Shown here: one piece after another, positions 44,316 through 53,534 of the stretch
How positions within the stretch are numbered: the stretch's first letter is position 1
How the letters are laid out: the number at the start of each line of letters is the position of its first letter
Origin: Lachnospiraceae bacterium
GTDB taxonomy: Bacteria; Bacillota; Clostridia; Lachnospirales; Lachnospiraceae
Direction: 5' to 3'
Length of the DNA: 64,000 nucleotides
Assembly (NCBI GenBank): GCA_024699325.1
Contig: JAILPS010000033.1
Location: 23,288-87,287, forward strand
Program-made: the position numbers and the translations under genes
The notes under the pieces: generated by a model
Told to the model about the DNA's origin: nothing
The model's input: the letters and a program-made list of their open reading frames with translations, nothing else
Database searches by the model: none

Positions 44316-44355
44316 GTTGCTATTTCCTTCCTGTTTTTACTAGTAAAGCCAACAC

Positions 44356-44415
44356 ATTATATTAATTAGTTTAGTATGCTTTCATTAAAAGTGAGACGCA
44401 CAAGACGTCCCACTT
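44356..44415 (-). promoter_or_regulatory. Terminator-like hairpin and possible internal promoter
   Basis: A 10-bp stem (44389-44398 with 44406-44415, one G-U pair) followed on the minus strand by TTTTAATG lies after the permease gene. Beyond it a TATAAT box (44356-44361) with a weak -35 (ATGAAA, 18 nt away) could restart transcription of the intracellular enzymes. Confidence 0.5.
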
Positions 44416-44447
44416 ATAACTTTTGTAGAAAACCGGGCCGTGTAAAA

Positions 44448-45329
44448 TCAACCCTTGACAGCTCCGCCGGTAACTCCCTCTACATAGTACTTCTGAAGTG
44501 CCATGAACAGGATGGTTACAGGGATGGCTACTAAGAGACCGCCCGCACAGAATCTGGTGAAGAAGCCCTGATAGTCGTTGGTCCAAACCCAGTTCTGCAA
44601 ACCTACGGCAACGTTGTAGCTCTTGGAGTAACCAAATGCCACATAAGAAGCAAATACGTAATCGCACCATGGTGCCATGAAGGCGACGAGGGCTGTGTAG
44701 ATTACGATTGGCTTAGCCATAGGAAGTGTGATGATGGCGAAGATTCTGGCACGTGAAGCGCCGTCGATTCTTGCCGCCTCGTCGAGCGCCTTCGGGATAG
44801 TGTCGAAGAAGCCCTTACATACATAATAACCCATACCTGATGAGGCAGTGCCCACAAGGATAAGTCCTGGAACTGCACCTGCCTGAGTAAGTCCCATCTC
44901 TCTCAAGATGAAGTACAGACAGATCATGGTTAAGAAGCCTGGGAACATTCCGAGGATTAACCAGAATTTCATGAGGAATGTTCTTCCTGCAAAACGCATT
45001 CTTGAGAGTGCGTAGCTTACACATAAAACTATCGCAGTCTGGATAATTGAGACAAATGTTGCAATAACCAGAGTGTTAATATACCATCTTACGAAGTTGC
45101 AATCCTTGCTGAACAGATAAGCATAGTTGTCAAGCGACCATGTCTTAGGTATCAGATAGACCTCTGATGTGGACATGAACTCTGCTCTTGAGATGAAGCT
45201 CTGAAGAACCAGACACACGAATGGTGTCAGCCAGATGATGCTTATAACAATCAAAACGATGTATGCAACAATATTGCCTGTAGTCTGCTTCCTCTTCATA
45301 GAGGCGACCCTAACTGAATTATTAGACAT
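44448..45329 (-). CDS. ganQ: Galactan oligosaccharide ABC permease, GanQ/MalG-like
   Basis: A 293-residue permease with six helices; the EAA loop EAARIDGASRARIFAIITLP (about 192-211) docks the ATPase. The opening has a basic tail then IVAYIVLIVISIIWLTPFVC. It belongs to the MalG/GanQ type for di- to oligosaccharides; galactan as substrate is inferred from the GH53 genes on both sides. Its ATG overlaps the ganP stop (TAATG). Confidence 0.87.
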   Translation of the reverse strand: MSNNSVRVASMKRKQTTGNIVAYIVLIVISIIWLTPFVCLVLQSFISRAEFMSTSEVYLIPKTWSLDNYAYLFSKDCNFVRWYINTLVIATFVSIIQTAIVLCVSYALSRMRFAGRTFLMKFWLILGMFPGFLTMICLYFILREMGLTQAGAVPGLILVGTASSGMGYYVCKGFFDTIPKALDEAARIDGASRARIFAIITLPMAKPIVIYTALVAFMAPWCDYVFASYVAFGYSKSYNVAVGLQNWVWTNDYQGFFTRFCAGGLLVAIPVTILFMALQKYYVEGVTGGAVKG

Positions 45330-46732
45330 TACTGGAATCCCTCCTCATCCTTAACTGATGGCAGCATGTTGTAAACCACAAGTGAAATAATGGCAACTAC
45401 CGCAAACACTAAGATACCAAGGACTGCAGCCATGCGATAGTTCGTATCCTGTACAGTCATCTTGTATAACCATGTAACCAAGAGATCCGTTCTACCTGCG
45501 TTCTCAGCCAAACTGTTTGACAACGGTTTACCCTGTGTCAACAGGAAGATTACGTTGAAGTTGTTGATATTACCTGTAAATGATGTGAGCAGGTATGGTC
45601 CTGTTACGAAGAGCATATATGGAAGTGTGATGCTCTTAAACATCTGCCATGAGTTTGCTCCGTCGATTCTGGCTGCCTCATAGAGGTCATCCGGAATATT
45701 CATGAGGATACCTGTAGCGACAAGCATGAGGTATGGAATACCAATCCACAGGTTGACAACGATGATCATGATTCTTGCAAGCGTCGGGTTCGTCCAGAAA
45801 GGTATCTCGTTACCCTTCTCAATTATTCCCCAGGCAATTAAGTAAGAGTTAACCAGACCGTCAGCTGTGAACATCTTGTAGATATACAGAAGTGATACAA
45901 ACTGTGGTACAGCGATTGTGAGAACCAGGATTGTTCTCCACATTTTCTTAAACTTGATGCCCTTCTTGTTGATGAGAATGGCAACTCCCATACCGAGGAA
46001 GTAGTTTAAGAATGTTGCGAAGAATGCCCAGATAAGTGTCCATCCGAGAACTGATAAGAATGTGCTACCAAAACCGCCTGAACCGAAGTTTAAGAGTTTT
46101 GCGAAGTTTTCAAATCCAACCCATGTGAAGAGGTTTGCCGGTGACTGGTGGTTCTTATCATAGTTTGTGAATGCTACACAAATCATGAAAATGATAGGAA
46201 CAACCGTGAAGATAAATACTCCAAGCACAGGGATTGTAAGAAGTGTCTTATCAAAATGCTTGTCGAGAAGTGTTGCGAAATCCTCGCTGACATAAGGCAT
46301 TCTCTTGCCCTTCTTAAGGATCTCCTCCTCATTCTTCTGCTCGTGTACATTGATAACCCATACTACTATGAATAGTATGGTAAGTATTATTGAAACTATA
46401 CCGAAGAGAAGGATGAAGAAAGAGTTATCACCATAGATAATCTTGCCACCTCTCTGCTTTACAGATTCAACAACACCAAGAGTGCCTATATCCTTCAGGT
46501 ACTTCCAGCCGAAAGTTACCATATATGTGATATATGCAATCTCAACCGCCAGGAATGCAATTCCTCTCAGCCAGGCTTTTCTCACAAAACATCCAAAGCC
46601 CATTATCAAAAATGAAACCTTGGTCATCCAGTCGCCTTCTGCAAATATTTTAACTATATTTGCACATCCGGTTCCAATACCTCTAAAAAAACCACCGATG
46701 CCGCCACTGTTTTTTCTTTTCTTACCGTTCAT
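45329..46732 (-). CDS. ganP: Galactan oligosaccharide ABC permease, GanP/MalF-like
   Basis: A 467-residue permease. The C-terminal 290 residues form the MalF-type core with the EAA loop EAARIDGANSWQMFKSITLP (about 370-389). The N-terminal 170 residues add two to three helices and a charged loop (KNEEEILKKGKRMPYVSEDF), as in the larger clostridial GanP/MalF proteins. It pairs with GanQ. A hairpin at 46766 separates it from the binding-protein gene. No ATPase gene is in the locus, so a shared MsmX-type ATPase is expected. Confidence 0.87.
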   Translation of the reverse strand: MNGKKRKNSGGIGGFFRGIGTGCANIVKIFAEGDWMTKVSFLIMGFGCFVRKAWLRGIAFLAVEIAYITYMVTFGWKYLKDIGTLGVVESVKQRGGKIIYGDNSFFILLFGIVSIILTILFIVVWVINVHEQKNEEEILKKGKRMPYVSEDFATLLDKHFDKTLLTIPVLGVFIFTVVPIIFMICVAFTNYDKNHQSPANLFTWVGFENFAKLLNFGSGGFGSTFLSVLGWTLIWAFFATFLNYFLGMGVAILINKKGIKFKKMWRTILVLTIAVPQFVSLLYIYKMFTADGLVNSYLIAWGIIEKGNEIPFWTNPTLARIMIIVVNLWIGIPYLMLVATGILMNIPDDLYEAARIDGANSWQMFKSITLPYMLFVTGPYLLTSFTGNINNFNVIFLLTQGKPLSNSLAENAGRTDLLVTWLYKMTVQDTNYRMAAVLGILVFAVVAIISLVVYNMLPSVKDEEGFQ

Positions 46733-46765
46733 GTGTGCTCCCTCTCAAAACGTCATCTGTTAAAA

Positions 46766-46795
46766 AAGGACCGGCGGAAAATTCCGCCGATCCTT
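46766..46795 (-). terminator. Attenuating hairpin between binding protein and permeases
   Basis: A 14-bp stem with one mismatch (46766-46779 with 46782-46795) followed on the minus strand by TTTTTT, but inside the operon. Such hairpins usually make the binding protein more abundant than the permeases. Confidence 0.75.
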
Positions 46796-46841
46796 AGAAA
46801 TCATTGGACTTATAGTAAATCCACTAAATATCTCAGATTGA

Positions 46842-48161
46842 TTATTCAGCGTAGCTGATGCAGTCATTCTGGAATGACTCAAGGTATCCCATAAGGTCTG
46901 AGTCTGATGTAGACTGTGTAATAACGCCTGTGATTACATCATCAACAAGTGCTGTTGCTCTTGACCAGTAACCATCTGGATACTGTCCCTGAGGAATTGT
47001 GAATGCAAGCTGCTCTGCAAGTGCTGCTAAAGCCTCGTCAGCCTTAACTGCTTCAGATGTCTGAGCTGCCTTGTTAGAAGGACCCCAGCCCACTGCCTCG
47101 TATCTTGCAAGCTGAACTTCCTCAGATGTGAGATACTGTGCTAACAGGTTGCACATAGCAAGCTTAAGATCATCTTCCTGTGGCTTAACGCCGAGAAGCT
47201 TAAATCCACCAAAACCGCTCATCTGATATGTGTTACCGTCTGAGCCTGTAAATGTAGGAAGCTTAGCACATGCATAGTTGTCGCCGAATACTTCCTTAGC
47301 TGCGTTAGCGTCCCATGTACCATCAACGATTGCTGCAAGGTTAGTTGCATTAGATACTGATGAACCATTCTGGAATGCTTTAGAAGCTACTGTATCGATA
47401 ATCTCCTTGAATGCAACAACGCCGTTGTCTGAAGCGTAGTTTACGTTGCACTTTGTGAAGTTACCATCTGTGTCTGACTCATATGTGAGCTCACAGCCTG
47501 TTCCGAAGAAGAATGCTGTGTTGTACCAACCGCCGTTAACCTCCATGTAGAAGTTCTTGCCGGCGTCCTCGCACTGCTTTAAAATACCCTCAAGTGTAGA
47601 AGCATCTGTGACAACACTCTTATCATAGTATAAGAAATATCCGTTGTCTGATGTCATAGGATAAGCGTAAGCCCAATCACCTACACAAGCCGCTGCAGCC
47701 GCACCTGCATCGTTCTGTGCCTCAACCCAAGCCTGATCAGCCTCTGATAAAGAAGCGATAGCGCTTGCTGAAACTAATCTTGCAAGCTGATCCTGTGCAA
47801 AGCCGTAAATATCAGCACCGCTCTGTACATCTGTGATCATGTTAGAAGCTGCCTCACCCTCGCCTACTGGCTGTACATCAACTGTGTAGCCCTTATAAGC
47901 TTCGTTAGAGTTGATGAACTTCTGAGCGTACTCCTTAGTAAAGTCAACAACGTTCTCTGCTACCCAGATAGTGATTGTTCCCTCACCATAAGATGCAGGA
48001 GCCTCTGTAGTCTCTACAGGTGCTGCTGTTGTGGTGTTGGATGAAGATCCGCCTGCTGTTGTTGTGGTTGTTGTGTCTCCTGATTTAGAGCAACCTGCAA
48101 AAGCAGAAACAGCCATAGCAGCAACAAGACTTGTTGCAAGTAACTTGTTAGTTTTTCTCAT
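46842..48161 (-). CDS. ganS: Sugar-binding lipoprotein of galactan ABC transporter
   Basis: A 439-residue family 1 solute-binding protein. Lipoprotein signal MRKTNKLLATSLVAAMAVSA then FAGC (lipobox Cys23), followed by a Thr/Ser/Gly linker rich in poly-Thr (24-60) and the binding domain (ITIWVAENVVDFTKEYAQKF; later YPMTSDNGYFLYYDKSVV). It captures oligosaccharides, presumably beta-galactosides released by the lipoprotein GH53. AAGGAGG precedes the ATG. First gene of the transport operon, driven by 48283-48311. Confidence 0.85.
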   Translation of the reverse strand: MRKTNKLLATSLVAAMAVSAFAGCSKSGDTTTTTTAGGSSSNTTTAAPVETTEAPASYGEGTITIWVAENVVDFTKEYAQKFINSNEAYKGYTVDVQPVGEGEAASNMITDVQSGADIYGFAQDQLARLVSASAIASLSEADQAWVEAQNDAGAAAAACVGDWAYAYPMTSDNGYFLYYDKSVVTDASTLEGILKQCEDAGKNFYMEVNGGWYNTAFFFGTGCELTYESDTDGNFTKCNVNYASDNGVVAFKEIIDTVASKAFQNGSSVSNATNLAAIVDGTWDANAAKEVFGDNYACAKLPTFTGSDGNTYQMSGFGGFKLLGVKPQEDDLKLAMCNLLAQYLTSEEVQLARYEAVGWGPSNKAAQTSEAVKADEALAALAEQLAFTIPQGQYPDGYWSRATALVDDVITGVITQSTSDSDLMGYLESFQNDCISYAE

Positions 48162-48234
48162 AATCTGCCTCCTTAAGCATATGTTTTACGATCTCGGTCT
48201 CAGCTGCAAGTGGCATTACAGCTGAAGCGCATGT

Positions 48235-48455
48235 TGCACACGAGAAAATGTGCATTTGTGCAACCGATTTTTTACATTAATGAGTGTATCAGTATTTTTA
48301 TTTGTTTTCAATGTACATTTTAGCCTATTTTAATTCTTATTATTTGTGCATTATTACTTAATCGTTTCAAGGTTGTGTGCAAATTCGTTGCGTAAACGTT
48401 TTCGTTGTTGCGCAACTAATTGCACTTTGTTGCACAAATGCTTATTGTTGCACAA
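48235..48455 (-). promoter_or_regulatory. Promoter and operator array upstream of the transport operon
   Basis: The 324-nt gap holds a promoter, TTGAAA (48306-48311), 17 nt, TACACT (48283-48288), on the minus strand. Just downstream of its start site, GTTGCAC and GTGCAAC (about 48234-48264) form a spaced inverted repeat. Further copies of TTGCGCAA, TTGCACAA or TTGTGCAA-like sites occur near 48370, 48407, 48430 and 48448, and TAAACGTTTTCG at 48393-48404. The array fits binding by the LacI-type protein encoded at 48486. Confidence 0.65.
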
Positions 48456-48457
48456 AA

Positions 48458-48479
48458 ATACCACCCCGAAGGGTGGTAT
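48458..48479 (-). terminator. Terminator of the LacI-type gene
   Basis: Perfect 9-bp stem ATACCACCC/GGGTGGTAT with CGAA loop, then TTTTTG on the minus strand. Confidence 0.9.
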
Positions 48480-48485
48480 CTCTTG

Positions 48486-49487
48486 TCATATTTTAGTTGA
48501 TTCCTTCATGGACACCTCGTAACTCAGCGTCGTCTGGTTTGGAACTTCCTTGCCGTCGATCTTATCGAGCAACATTTTGCACGACAAAACTCCCAGTTCT
48601 CTTGCGTCAAACTGCAGTGACGTGATTGCCGGAATGTTGTTCTCGAGTATCGATGAATTGTAAAATGATGCGACCTTAATGTCTCTTGGCACCTTGATGT
48701 GCATTCTGCGAAGCTTGTTGAGGGTGCAGTTACAGATATTGTCATCCATGCACAGTATGCAGCCGGCCTTGGCGTCCACCAGGTTCTCCACCGCATTTTC
48801 CACCATAAGGTTTGAATCCATATCCATGTAGATAAGATCAGCCTCAGGCTCCTCTCCCCTCTCTCTGAAGGCGTCGAGGAAGCCGTTGTAGCGCTTCTGG
48901 GTGATCATATAGCTCTTGCTGCCGCCTATTATGCCCACGCGCTTCATGCCGCGGCTAAGCAGTATGGACGTAAGTTCCCTGCAGGCTCCGTAGTGATCGT
49001 TGTCAATCTGCATTACGTTGGGGTCAGGGGTGGTTCCGATTGTGATAAACGGAATGCCCTTGTTTTTCAGAAACTCCACCGCTATGTCATCCACGTTGGT
49101 TCTGGTTAAGATAATGCCCTCAACCTTCTTCTGGATGACCATTCGCTCTAACTGTGAGATATCCTTGTCGCTGGTGAGCGCTACTAGCACGTCAAAATCC
49201 AGAGTTGAAGCCATCTCGCACACACCGAGCATACATTTCTGGAAGAAATGCATGTCCATAAGGTGATAGTCGCTGGGAAGTATCAGCCCGATATTGTATG
49301 TTTTTCTTGATGCGAGGGCTTTGGCGGCGATATTGGGATGATAGTTGTGCTCCTCAATATATGCCATTACCCTGTCCCTGGTCTGCTGGCTGATGCGGGG
49401 ATTGCCCGCGATTGCACGGCTTACCGTACTCTTAGAGACCCCCAAAGCCAGGGCCACATCGTTGATTGTTATTTTGTCACTTGCCAT
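48486..49487 (-). CDS. LacI family repressor of the galactan locus
   Basis: A 333-residue regulator with the N-terminal helix-turn-helix ITINDVALALGVSKSTVSRA (about 5-24) and hinge ASRKTYNIGLILPSDYHL, then a periplasmic-binding-protein-like sugar-sensing domain. I chose the ATG at 49487 with GGAG upstream; the ORF extends 31 codons further into a nonsense leader. It lies 28 nt after the lipoprotein galactanase gene and before the transport operon, like GanR. It likely represses both by binding the operator array at 48235-48455 and sites near 51766; the inducer may be galactobiose or similar. Confidence 0.88.
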   Translation of the reverse strand: MASDKITINDVALALGVSKSTVSRAIAGNPRISQQTRDRVMAYIEEHNYHPNIAAKALASRKTYNIGLILPSDYHLMDMHFFQKCMLGVCEMASTLDFDVLVALTSDKDISQLERMVIQKKVEGIILTRTNVDDIAVEFLKNKGIPFITIGTTPDPNVMQIDNDHYGACRELTSILLSRGMKRVGIIGGSKSYMITQKRYNGFLDAFRERGEEPEADLIYMDMDSNLMVENAVENLVDAKAGCILCMDDNICNCTLNKLRRMHIKVPRDIKVASFYNSSILENNIPAITSLQFDARELGVLSCKMLLDKIDGKEVPNQTTLSYEVSMKESTKI

Positions 49488-49515
49488 AATCACAGCTCCT
49501 ATACGTATTCTATGC

Positions 49516-51681
49516 TCAGGGCTTGAGGCACAGATAGAAGTCGTCAAGCGTTCCCCAGCTTCCTGAGTTGGATTTAACACTCACACCTATGGTTAAGGTG
49601 CCGTCCGTAACCTCTATTCCATCTATCTCAGGCACCTGCCAGTTAACCCAGCCATCAACCTTAAACAGCTGTTTTCCAATCTCGTTGCCTGCACTGTCCT
49701 TCACATATATGTACATCACAGATACATCAGATATGTCACCGCCCTGAGCGTTTGCGCTAAAGTAGTATGTTCCGTTTGTAAGTCCCGTGAGGGTCTGCTC
49801 GCATGTGAATGCGAAATCGTTGCTGTCCCAGAAATGCAGAGAGTAGTCGCCGGTCTTGGCATCGCCTGACTTCTTCTGGAAGTCTGAAGGGTTCTTGTCG
49901 CCCTCATAGGTGATAACCCACATGCTTCTGTCCTCTTCCTCAAAGCTAGGATTCACAACATAGTTTATGTAGAGAACGCTAAGGTACAGAGTGATCTGTG
50001 TGCCGTCCTCAAGCGTTCCTGTAATCTCGTAATCTCCGTCAACGCTCATGTCGATGGCTGCCACAGCGTCAGCGTCCCATGTCACAGGGGCATAATCATT
50101 CTTGGATCTGTCGTTGTAGTTGACATAAACAGTCTCCGGGAGTGTAAGCTCTGAGCCAACATTTAACTCAAGCTCAATATCGTCCACAAAATCAACCTTA
50201 AGGTCACAGGTTGTGCCATACTTAAGATATCTGTATGTGTTTACAGATGGCAGCGCATGGCTGTCAAAATCAAACCATGCCTGGTTGTCCCATGCACTTC
50301 CGCCGTAGTACTGTCCAGCATCCTTCGCGTCATAGCTTCCCGCATAGCTTGTAGCCCAGCCTGCGCCCAACTCGTTCCATGCGTATTCGTTGGCAGCTAA
50401 AACCTCCTCGGCGTTTGAAGCCTCCCAGTCATAGTGGTTTACAGGTGTCCATGCGGGCTCCCAGTAGAATACTCCAAGACCGTCCTCGCCCAGGGCGCTG
50501 ACCGCCTCGCACACATCGCGCACAGCATTTACCTGGCTCTGAACAGATGCCGTGTAGCCCTCTGCCAGCTCGCCTGCGTCAACGCTGTTGCCAGTGCCGT
50601 CGCCGTCATCAGCTGTGTAAATGTATGAAGTCTCCGCGATGACAACCTTCTTGCCGTAGTCGTTTACAACCGCATTCATGACCTCGCTGAGATTCTTAAG
50701 TGTTCCATGCCAGAACATGTAATAGCTAAGGGCCATAACGTCGTAGTCCACGCCGCCGTCCTCTAATATCTTACATACTCCTGTGATGGAGTTCTCCTTG
50801 GCAACCTCTGTGAGATGCACTGCAATCAGAATATCCTCGCCCGTGAGCTCAGATACCGCTCTTACAGCCTCGCTGCCCTTGCACAAAAGTCTGCACATAT
50901 ATGTCCAGTCCGTGTAGCCGCTCATTCCGTAGTTGATTTCGTTGCCGATCTGAACCATGCCAACTTCTGCGCCGGCATTGATGATGGTAACTAGGGAATT
51001 CCTTGTAAACTGGTAGAGCGCAAGCTCCATATTGTCGATTCCTATGCCGTCCCAGGCTTTCGGAACCATCTGCTTATTAGGGTCAGCCCAGAAGTCTGAA
51101 TAGTGGAAATCCACACACAGCTTCATGCCGTACTCTGCTGCTCTTCTTCCAATCTCTGCAGCAGTGGCCACATCACAGTTGCCACCGCCGTAGCCGTGTC
51201 CGTCAGCGTCATATGGATCATTCCACACTCTGACACGGATGTAGTTGACGCCGCCGTCTGCTAAAATCTTAAACAGATCAGCCTCGTTGCCGTCAAGATC
51301 ATAATATGTTACGCCTGCGGCCTCCTGTGTAAGCAGTGTTGAAATGTCAACACCGTACATAAAATCGTCGCTGATGCCCTCTATCGGCTCAACGTAAACA
51401 TCTGCAACCTCTCTCTCGGTTGCTCCCTCTGCCTCATATACAATAGAAACCGGTGTAACATTAAGCGCTACATCGGTTTCGGTCTCATATTCTGTGGTTG
51501 TTTCTGCCGGATTAGTCTCAGTAGCTGTGTCTGCGGTTTCAACATCCGCCGTAGTAACATCAGCTGATGGTGCAGTTGTCTCGGTGGTATCGTTACCGCA
51601 TCCTCCAAGCAAACCGCACGCGAGAATTCCTGCAGACATGCAACCTAAGAATACGCGACCTGCGCCTCTTCTCTTAATCAT
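49516..51681 (-). CDS. ganB: Lipoprotein endo-beta-1,4-galactanase, GH53 with Ig-like and CBM61-like domains
   Basis: A 721-residue secreted enzyme that cuts beta-1,4-galactan on the cell surface. Signal with lipobox (FLGCMSAGILACGLLGGC, Cys28), a Thr/Glu-rich linker to about 105, GH53 catalytic domain (about 110-480; acid/base Glu in MVQIGNEINYG, nucleophile in VVIAETSYIY), an Ig-like Big_4-type domain (about 500-575) and a C-terminal carbohydrate-binding domain like CBM61 (YVVNPSFEEEDRSMWVITYE onward), a type known to bind beta-1,4-galactan. It is first in the lacI pair and has a promoter with an operator-like site at 51766-51817. Confidence 0.93.
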   Translation of the reverse strand: MIKRRGAGRVFLGCMSAGILACGLLGGCGNDTTETTAPSADVTTADVETADTATETNPAETTTEYETETDVALNVTPVSIVYEAEGATEREVADVYVEPIEGISDDFMYGVDISTLLTQEAAGVTYYDLDGNEADLFKILADGGVNYIRVRVWNDPYDADGHGYGGGNCDVATAAEIGRRAAEYGMKLCVDFHYSDFWADPNKQMVPKAWDGIGIDNMELALYQFTRNSLVTIINAGAEVGMVQIGNEINYGMSGYTDWTYMCRLLCKGSEAVRAVSELTGEDILIAVHLTEVAKENSITGVCKILEDGGVDYDVMALSYYMFWHGTLKNLSEVMNAVVNDYGKKVVIAETSYIYTADDGDGTGNSVDAGELAEGYTASVQSQVNAVRDVCEAVSALGEDGLGVFYWEPAWTPVNHYDWEASNAEEVLAANEYAWNELGAGWATSYAGSYDAKDAGQYYGGSAWDNQAWFDFDSHALPSVNTYRYLKYGTTCDLKVDFVDDIELELNVGSELTLPETVYVNYNDRSKNDYAPVTWDADAVAAIDMSVDGDYEITGTLEDGTQITLYLSVLYINYVVNPSFEEEDRSMWVITYEGDKNPSDFQKKSGDAKTGDYSLHFWDSNDFAFTCEQTLTGLTNGTYYFSANAQGGDISDVSVMYIYVKDSAGNEIGKQLFKVDGWVNWQVPEIDGIEVTDGTLTIGVSVKSNSGSWGTLDDFYLCLKP

Positions 51682-51765
51682 GTTCTGCCCTCTCTAGGTT
51701 TAATTGTGGACGCTTTCGTTGCCACCCGAATGCGTCGGTTTTGCCTGTCCACATACACGTTCATG

Positions 51766-51817
51766 GGCAAGCGTTTGCACACAAAATAACCTTAACACAG
51801 TATGAAAACGATGTCAA
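51766..51817 (-). promoter_or_regulatory. Promoter and operator upstream of the lipoprotein galactanase
   Basis: TTGACA (51812-51817), 17 nt, TAAGGT (51789-51794) on the minus strand. Just downstream, GGCAAGCGTTTGCACAC (51766-51782, plus strand) is close to a cre or LacI-type operator. A further related sequence (GACGCTTTCGTTGCC) lies at 51709-51723. Confidence 0.65.
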
Positions 51818-51870
51818 GGGCTACATTTCGGCATTATTTCTAAAAATTTGCGCAAATTTTTGCCAAAAAA

Positions 51871-51893
51871 GGCACATGCCGATGACATGTGCC
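51871..51893 (-). terminator. Terminator after the acyl-CoA synthetase gene
   Basis: Perfect 8-bp stem GGCACATG/CATGTGCC, then TTTTTT on the minus strand. Confidence 0.88.
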
Positions 51894-51899
51894 TCAAAA

Positions 51900-53534
51900 T
51901 TAATGCTGTGTTTCCTGTGCAACAAGCATGTCTGCGCCGTGCCTCTGGCGAAGCTTCGGCTTCTCGATTTTGCCTGTGGCATTCCTTGGAATCTCCTCGA
52001 AGAGGATTTCCTTCGGTCTCTTGTATCTCGGAAGAGCGTTGCAGAATTCCTCAACCTCCTCCTTCGTGCATGTGAAACCTTCCTTAATCTCTATGATGGC
52101 TGCGGTCTTCTCTCCAAGTCTCTTGTCCGGAAGTCCGATAACCGCAACATCCTTAACCTTGTCAAACTTTCTGATGAAATCCTCAATCTGAACAGGGTAA
52201 ATGTTCTCGCCACCGCTGACAATAACGTCCTTCTTGCGGTCTACTAAGTAGTAGAAGCCCTCAGGATCCTGCATGGCCATATCTCCTGTGTAGAGCCAGC
52301 CGTCCTTCAGACACTCCGCTGTAGCCTCAGGGTTATTGTAGTAGCATGTCATGACGCCGGGGCCCTTAACGATAAGCTCTCCGACCTCTCCCTGCTTAAC
52401 ATCAACGCCGTTCTCGTCCACAACGCGGCACTGCCATCTGTAGCCTGGAACGCCGATGGCGCCAACCTTGTTGATATTCTCAACGCCAAGATGAACGCAT
52501 CCTGGACCTGTGGACTCTGAGAGACCGTAGTTGGTGTCGTAGTCGTGGTGAGGGAACTTATCCTTCCATCTCTTGATAAGTGATGGCGGAACAGGCTGTG
52601 CTCCCACGTGCATCAGTCTCCACTGGTCAAGCTTGTAATCGGCAAGGTTAATATCTCCTCTGTCGATGGCGTCCAATATATCCTGAACCCACGGAACGAG
52701 AAGCCATACAATAGTACAGTGCTCGTCTGAAACAGCCTTGAGAATGGTCTTGGGCTTGGTTCCCTTAAGTAAAACCGCCTTGCTTCCCGCAATCAAAGAG
52801 CCCATCCAGTGGAACTTCGCTCCTGTGTGATAGAGAGGCGGAATGCATAAGAATGTGTCATCCCTGTCTGTTGAGTGGTGCTTCTGCTCCATCTCTGCCG
52901 CCTGTGTAAGGCTTAAATGCTTGTGAAGTATCGCCTTCGGGAAACCTGTTGTTCCTGATGAGAAGTAGATTGCTCCAAAATCGTCATCTGTTATGTCAAG
53001 GTGCAGGTTCTTGCTGGAGTGGTCTGCAACTAACTCTCTGTAGCTCTCTGCAAATGGCGGACAGTTGTCGCCAACATAGATTAAGAGTCTGCCCTTGCTC
53101 AAGCGGTCAGCATTGGCCTCGATACGTCCGATAAACTCGAAACCAAACACGATAACGTCAACCTCTGCAAGCTCTGCGCAGTATAAGATCTCGTCTGCGT
53201 CATATCTGAAGTTAAATGGAACCGCGATGGCTCCAGTCTTAAGAATTCCAAAATATATAGGGAGCCACTCTAAGCAGTTGTACATGATGATGGCAACCTT
53301 ATCTCCCTTTTTGATACCGCGGTCGATTAAGAGATGTGCAAAACGGTTTGCCTTCTCGTTAAATACTCCCCAGGTGATCTCTCTTCTGTATGGCTGGAAT
53401 GTCTGTGACTCAATAAGGTCGTATTCCTTCCATGTCTTCCTGCTCTTGTCAGGCTCATCAGGGTTAAGTTCTACCAAAGCCACCTCGTCCGTGTAGAGCT
53501 TGGCATTTCTCTCAAGATAATCCATTACCGGCAT
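51900..53534 (-). CDS. Class I adenylate-forming acyl-CoA synthetase/ligase
   Basis: A 544-residue AMP-forming enzyme that activates a carboxylic acid as acyl-AMP and usually passes it to CoA. Motifs: P-loop-like IYFSSGTTGFPKAILHKH (about 180-197), NYGLSESTGPG, YTGDMAMQDPEGFYYLVDRK, and the C-terminal Lys in PRNATGKIEKPKLR. Start at 53534 has GGAG at 9 nt; an earlier ATG five codons upstream lacks a good site. It is monocistronic. The acid could be fatty or aromatic; the sequence does not decide. Confidence 0.88.
   Translation of the reverse strand: MPVMDYLERNAKLYTDEVALVELNPDEPDKSRKTWKEYDLIESQTFQPYRREITWGVFNEKANRFAHLLIDRGIKKGDKVAIIMYNCLEWLPIYFGILKTGAIAVPFNFRYDADEILYCAELAEVDVIVFGFEFIGRIEANADRLSKGRLLIYVGDNCPPFAESYRELVADHSSKNLHLDITDDDFGAIYFSSGTTGFPKAILHKHLSLTQAAEMEQKHHSTDRDDTFLCIPPLYHTGAKFHWMGSLIAGSKAVLLKGTKPKTILKAVSDEHCTIVWLLVPWVQDILDAIDRGDINLADYKLDQWRLMHVGAQPVPPSLIKRWKDKFPHHDYDTNYGLSESTGPGCVHLGVENINKVGAIGVPGYRWQCRVVDENGVDVKQGEVGELIVKGPGVMTCYYNNPEATAECLKDGWLYTGDMAMQDPEGFYYLVDRKKDVIVSGGENIYPVQIEDFIRKFDKVKDVAVIGLPDKRLGEKTAAIIEIKEGFTCTKEEVEEFCNALPRYKRPKEILFEEIPRNATGKIEKPKLRQRHGADMLVAQETQH

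Noticed and set aside
48388..48478. A possible CRISPR-like or tandem repeat in the lacI-binding-protein gap
   Set aside because: The similar sequences are short, unequally spaced and palindromic, fitting operators and not direct repeats with spacers.
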